From BRH-c32 sp041674625 (lineage in GTDB: Bacteria > Bacteroidota > Ignavibacteria > Ignavibacteriales > Melioribacteraceae): DNA of 6,572 nucleotides. Position 1 is the first letter of the stretch. Every line of letters starts with the position of its first letter. The stretch lies in the NCBI GenBank assembly GCA_041674625.1, contig JBAYVI010000171.1, positions 1 to 6,572 of the forward strand. The letters run 5' to 3'. Positions 5,481 through 6,572 of this stretch are shown piece after piece. A program made the translations under genes and the position numbers. Under the pieces are notes generated by a model. That model was not told the DNA's origin. It did not search any database and was given only the letters and a program-made list of their open reading frames with translations.

Positions 5481-6572
5481 CTTTAGTAATCTCCATATTT
5501 ACTTTTACCGGATATACTCCCGAAAAGCAAGCGGTACAAAATTCGGATGGCTCATGGTCTATCATTGCATCGAGCAATTCGTCATTTGTAAGGTACTCTA
5601 AAGAATCAGCTTCCATATAGTCTCTAATTCGTTCTACATCGTTGCCATATTTATTAGCAATTAGTTCTTCTTTTGAAGGAAAATCCATTCCGTAATAACA
5701 AGGGCTAATAATAGTAGGAGATGAAATTCTTACGTGGATAGATTTAGGCTTAGCTTCTCGTAATAATCTAATTAATTGTTTTGATGTAGTTCCACGTACA
5801 ATTGAATCATCAACTAATACAATAGTTTTTCCTTCAAGAACTCCTTTAACAATATTGAATTTAATTTTAACTCCCACTTCCCTTTTCTTTTGAGAAGGAG
5901 TAATGAAAGTTCTTCCAATATAGTGACTTCTAATTAAACCAAGTTCATATCTGGATTCAATCCCCATTTTTTTCAATTGATTTTGATAACCGAGTGCAGC
6001 AGTATTGGAGCTATCGGGTACGGAAATTACAATTACTTTATCTCCATCCGGGTCTGTAACAGGATGATTTTGTGCTAATACTTTCCCTAATTTTCTGCGG
6101 AGTTTATCGACATTTACACCAAACACCTTACTATCTGGCCTCGAAAAATATATATATTCAAAAACACAATGCTTATATTCTAATTTAGTTTCGGGCAGGT
6201 ATGAATTAACAACTACTTTTTTAGAGTCATCATATTCAATAGAAATAATCTCTCCAGGGACTATATCTCTTACATATTCAGCAGAATTAATATCTAAAGC
6301 GCAAGTCTCAGATGTAATGATATATGAACCGTTAATTTTACCAAGGCACATTGGTCTAAATCCATAAGGGTCTCTTGCTCCAAATAATTTGTCATCAGTT
6401 AAAATCACCAAACTGTACGATCCTTCAAGGAAAGAGAGTGCTTCTTTAATCTGTTCAACTTGGGTGGTTTTTTGAGATTTTGCGATTAAGTGTAATATTA
6501 CTTCTGTATCACTTGATGTTTGAAAAAGAGATCCCTCATTAACTAATCTTTTGCGAAGTTGTTTTGCATTGG
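5464..6572 (-). CDS. purF: Amidophosphoribosyltransferase, Fe-S type (5' end missing)
   Basis: PurF catalyses the first committed step of purine synthesis, making 5-phosphoribosylamine from PRPP and glutamine in the cytosol. The frame runs open to the right edge; about 368 residues are visible of a usual 470-500, so the N-terminal catalytic Cys and about 100 residues are missing. A TTG at 6411 is internal: upstream codons continue with recognisable PurF sequence (FQTSSDTEVILHLIA, then LEGSYSLVILTDD and ARDPYGFRP). The C-terminal phosphoribosyltransferase domain contains the PRPP loop IVLVDDSIVRGTTS. All four cysteines expected for the Bacillus-type [4Fe-4S] cluster seem present: in KHCVFEYIYFSRPDS, in SPCYYGMD, and a C-x2-C in EFCTACFSG. 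The enzyme is therefore likely the oxygen-sensitive cluster-bearing class. The chain ends ITKDEYDD, and its last codons overlap the pgsA start by 17 bp, making it the most upstream visible gene of the minus-strand operon. Confidence 0.97.
   Translation of the reverse strand, partial: NAKQLRKRLVNEGSLFQTSSDTEVILHLIAKSQKTTQVEQIKEALSFLEGSYSLVILTDDKLFGARDPYGFRPMCLGKINGSYIITSETCALDINSAEYVRDIVPGEIISIEYDDSKKVVVNSYLPETKLEYKHCVFEYIYFSRPDSKVFGVNVDKLRRKLGKVLAQNHPVTDPDGDKVIVISVPDSSNTAALGYQNQLKKMGIESRYELGLIRSHYIGRTFITPSQKKREVGVKIKFNIVKGVLEGKTIVLVDDSIVRGTTSKQLIRLLREAKPKSIHVRISSPTIISPCYYGMDFPSKEELIANKYGNDVERIRDYMEADSLEYLTNDELLDAMIDHEPSEFCTACFSGVYPVKVNMEITKDEYDD
5491..5494 (-). promoter_or_regulatory. Shine-Dalgarno GGAG choosing the first of three pgsA start codons
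   Basis: The pgsA frame begins Met-Asn-Met-Met. GGAG on the minus strand, inside purF, lies 10 nt before the first ATG (5478-5480) but 16 and 19 nt before the next two, so the first is favoured. This places pgsA initiation before the purF stop codon and implies coupled translation. Confidence 0.5.

Noticed and set aside
6409..6411. TTG as the start of the purF reading frame
   Set aside because: Codons upstream to the right edge encode recognisable PurF sequence (FQTSSDTEVILHLIA), so the gene is truncated by the window instead.
1..6572. Novel defence, mobile or secretion system
   Set aside because: Every sizeable gene belongs to a recognised housekeeping family, with intact motifs, similar base composition and conserved coupling; there are no repeats, integrases, transposases or insertion boundaries.

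Overview
This AT-rich bacterial window (by eye roughly one third G+C) holds eight genes in two tight, convergent groups and looks like ordinary chromosomal housekeeping DNA. I see no mobile element, CRISPR array, RNA gene, toxin or defence gene. The most likely source is a member of the Bacteroidota-Chlorobi-Ignavibacteria (FCB) group, perhaps an Ignavibacteria-like lineage. The grounds are the type of clamp-loader delta' subunit, a PSP1 protein with a cysteine-rich N-terminus of the kind I recall from Bacteroidota, and a small membrane protein with a FNYEPRFYDPEKDPE motif of a type I also recall from that group. This placement is inference from remembered families, not from a search.

Plus strand, left to right: the 3' part of holB (clamp-loader delta', cut by the left edge), then a RicT/YaaT-type PSP1 gene starting at TTG 2 bp after the holB stop, then a 3-hydroxybutyryl-CoA dehydrogenase gene 12 bp further on. 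The holB-ricT pairing is an old gene order also found in Bacillus. The dehydrogenase has no evident functional tie to the other two.

Minus strand, right to left (order of transcription): purF (cut by the right edge), pgsA-like, ftsY, a diacylglycerol-kinase-family lipid kinase, and a 68-residue membrane protein of unknown function. Successive genes overlap by 17, 23 and 4 bp and are then separated by 1 bp, so they almost certainly form one translationally coupled operon. Three of the five concern the membrane: phosphatidylglycerophosphate synthesis, the SRP receptor that docks on anionic lipid, and lipid phosphorylation. That makes a membrane-biogenesis cluster attached to a purine gene.

The groups converge on a 202-bp non-coding stretch (2641-2842), which holds an 8-bp perfect AT-rich palindrome with a 4-nt loop that may act as a weak terminator. 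No promoter for either operon lies inside the window. I did not find a previously undescribed system. The points most worth a second look are the unknown small membrane protein, the cysteine-rich extension on the RicT homologue, and the overlapping pgsA-ftsY-lipid kinase arrangement.
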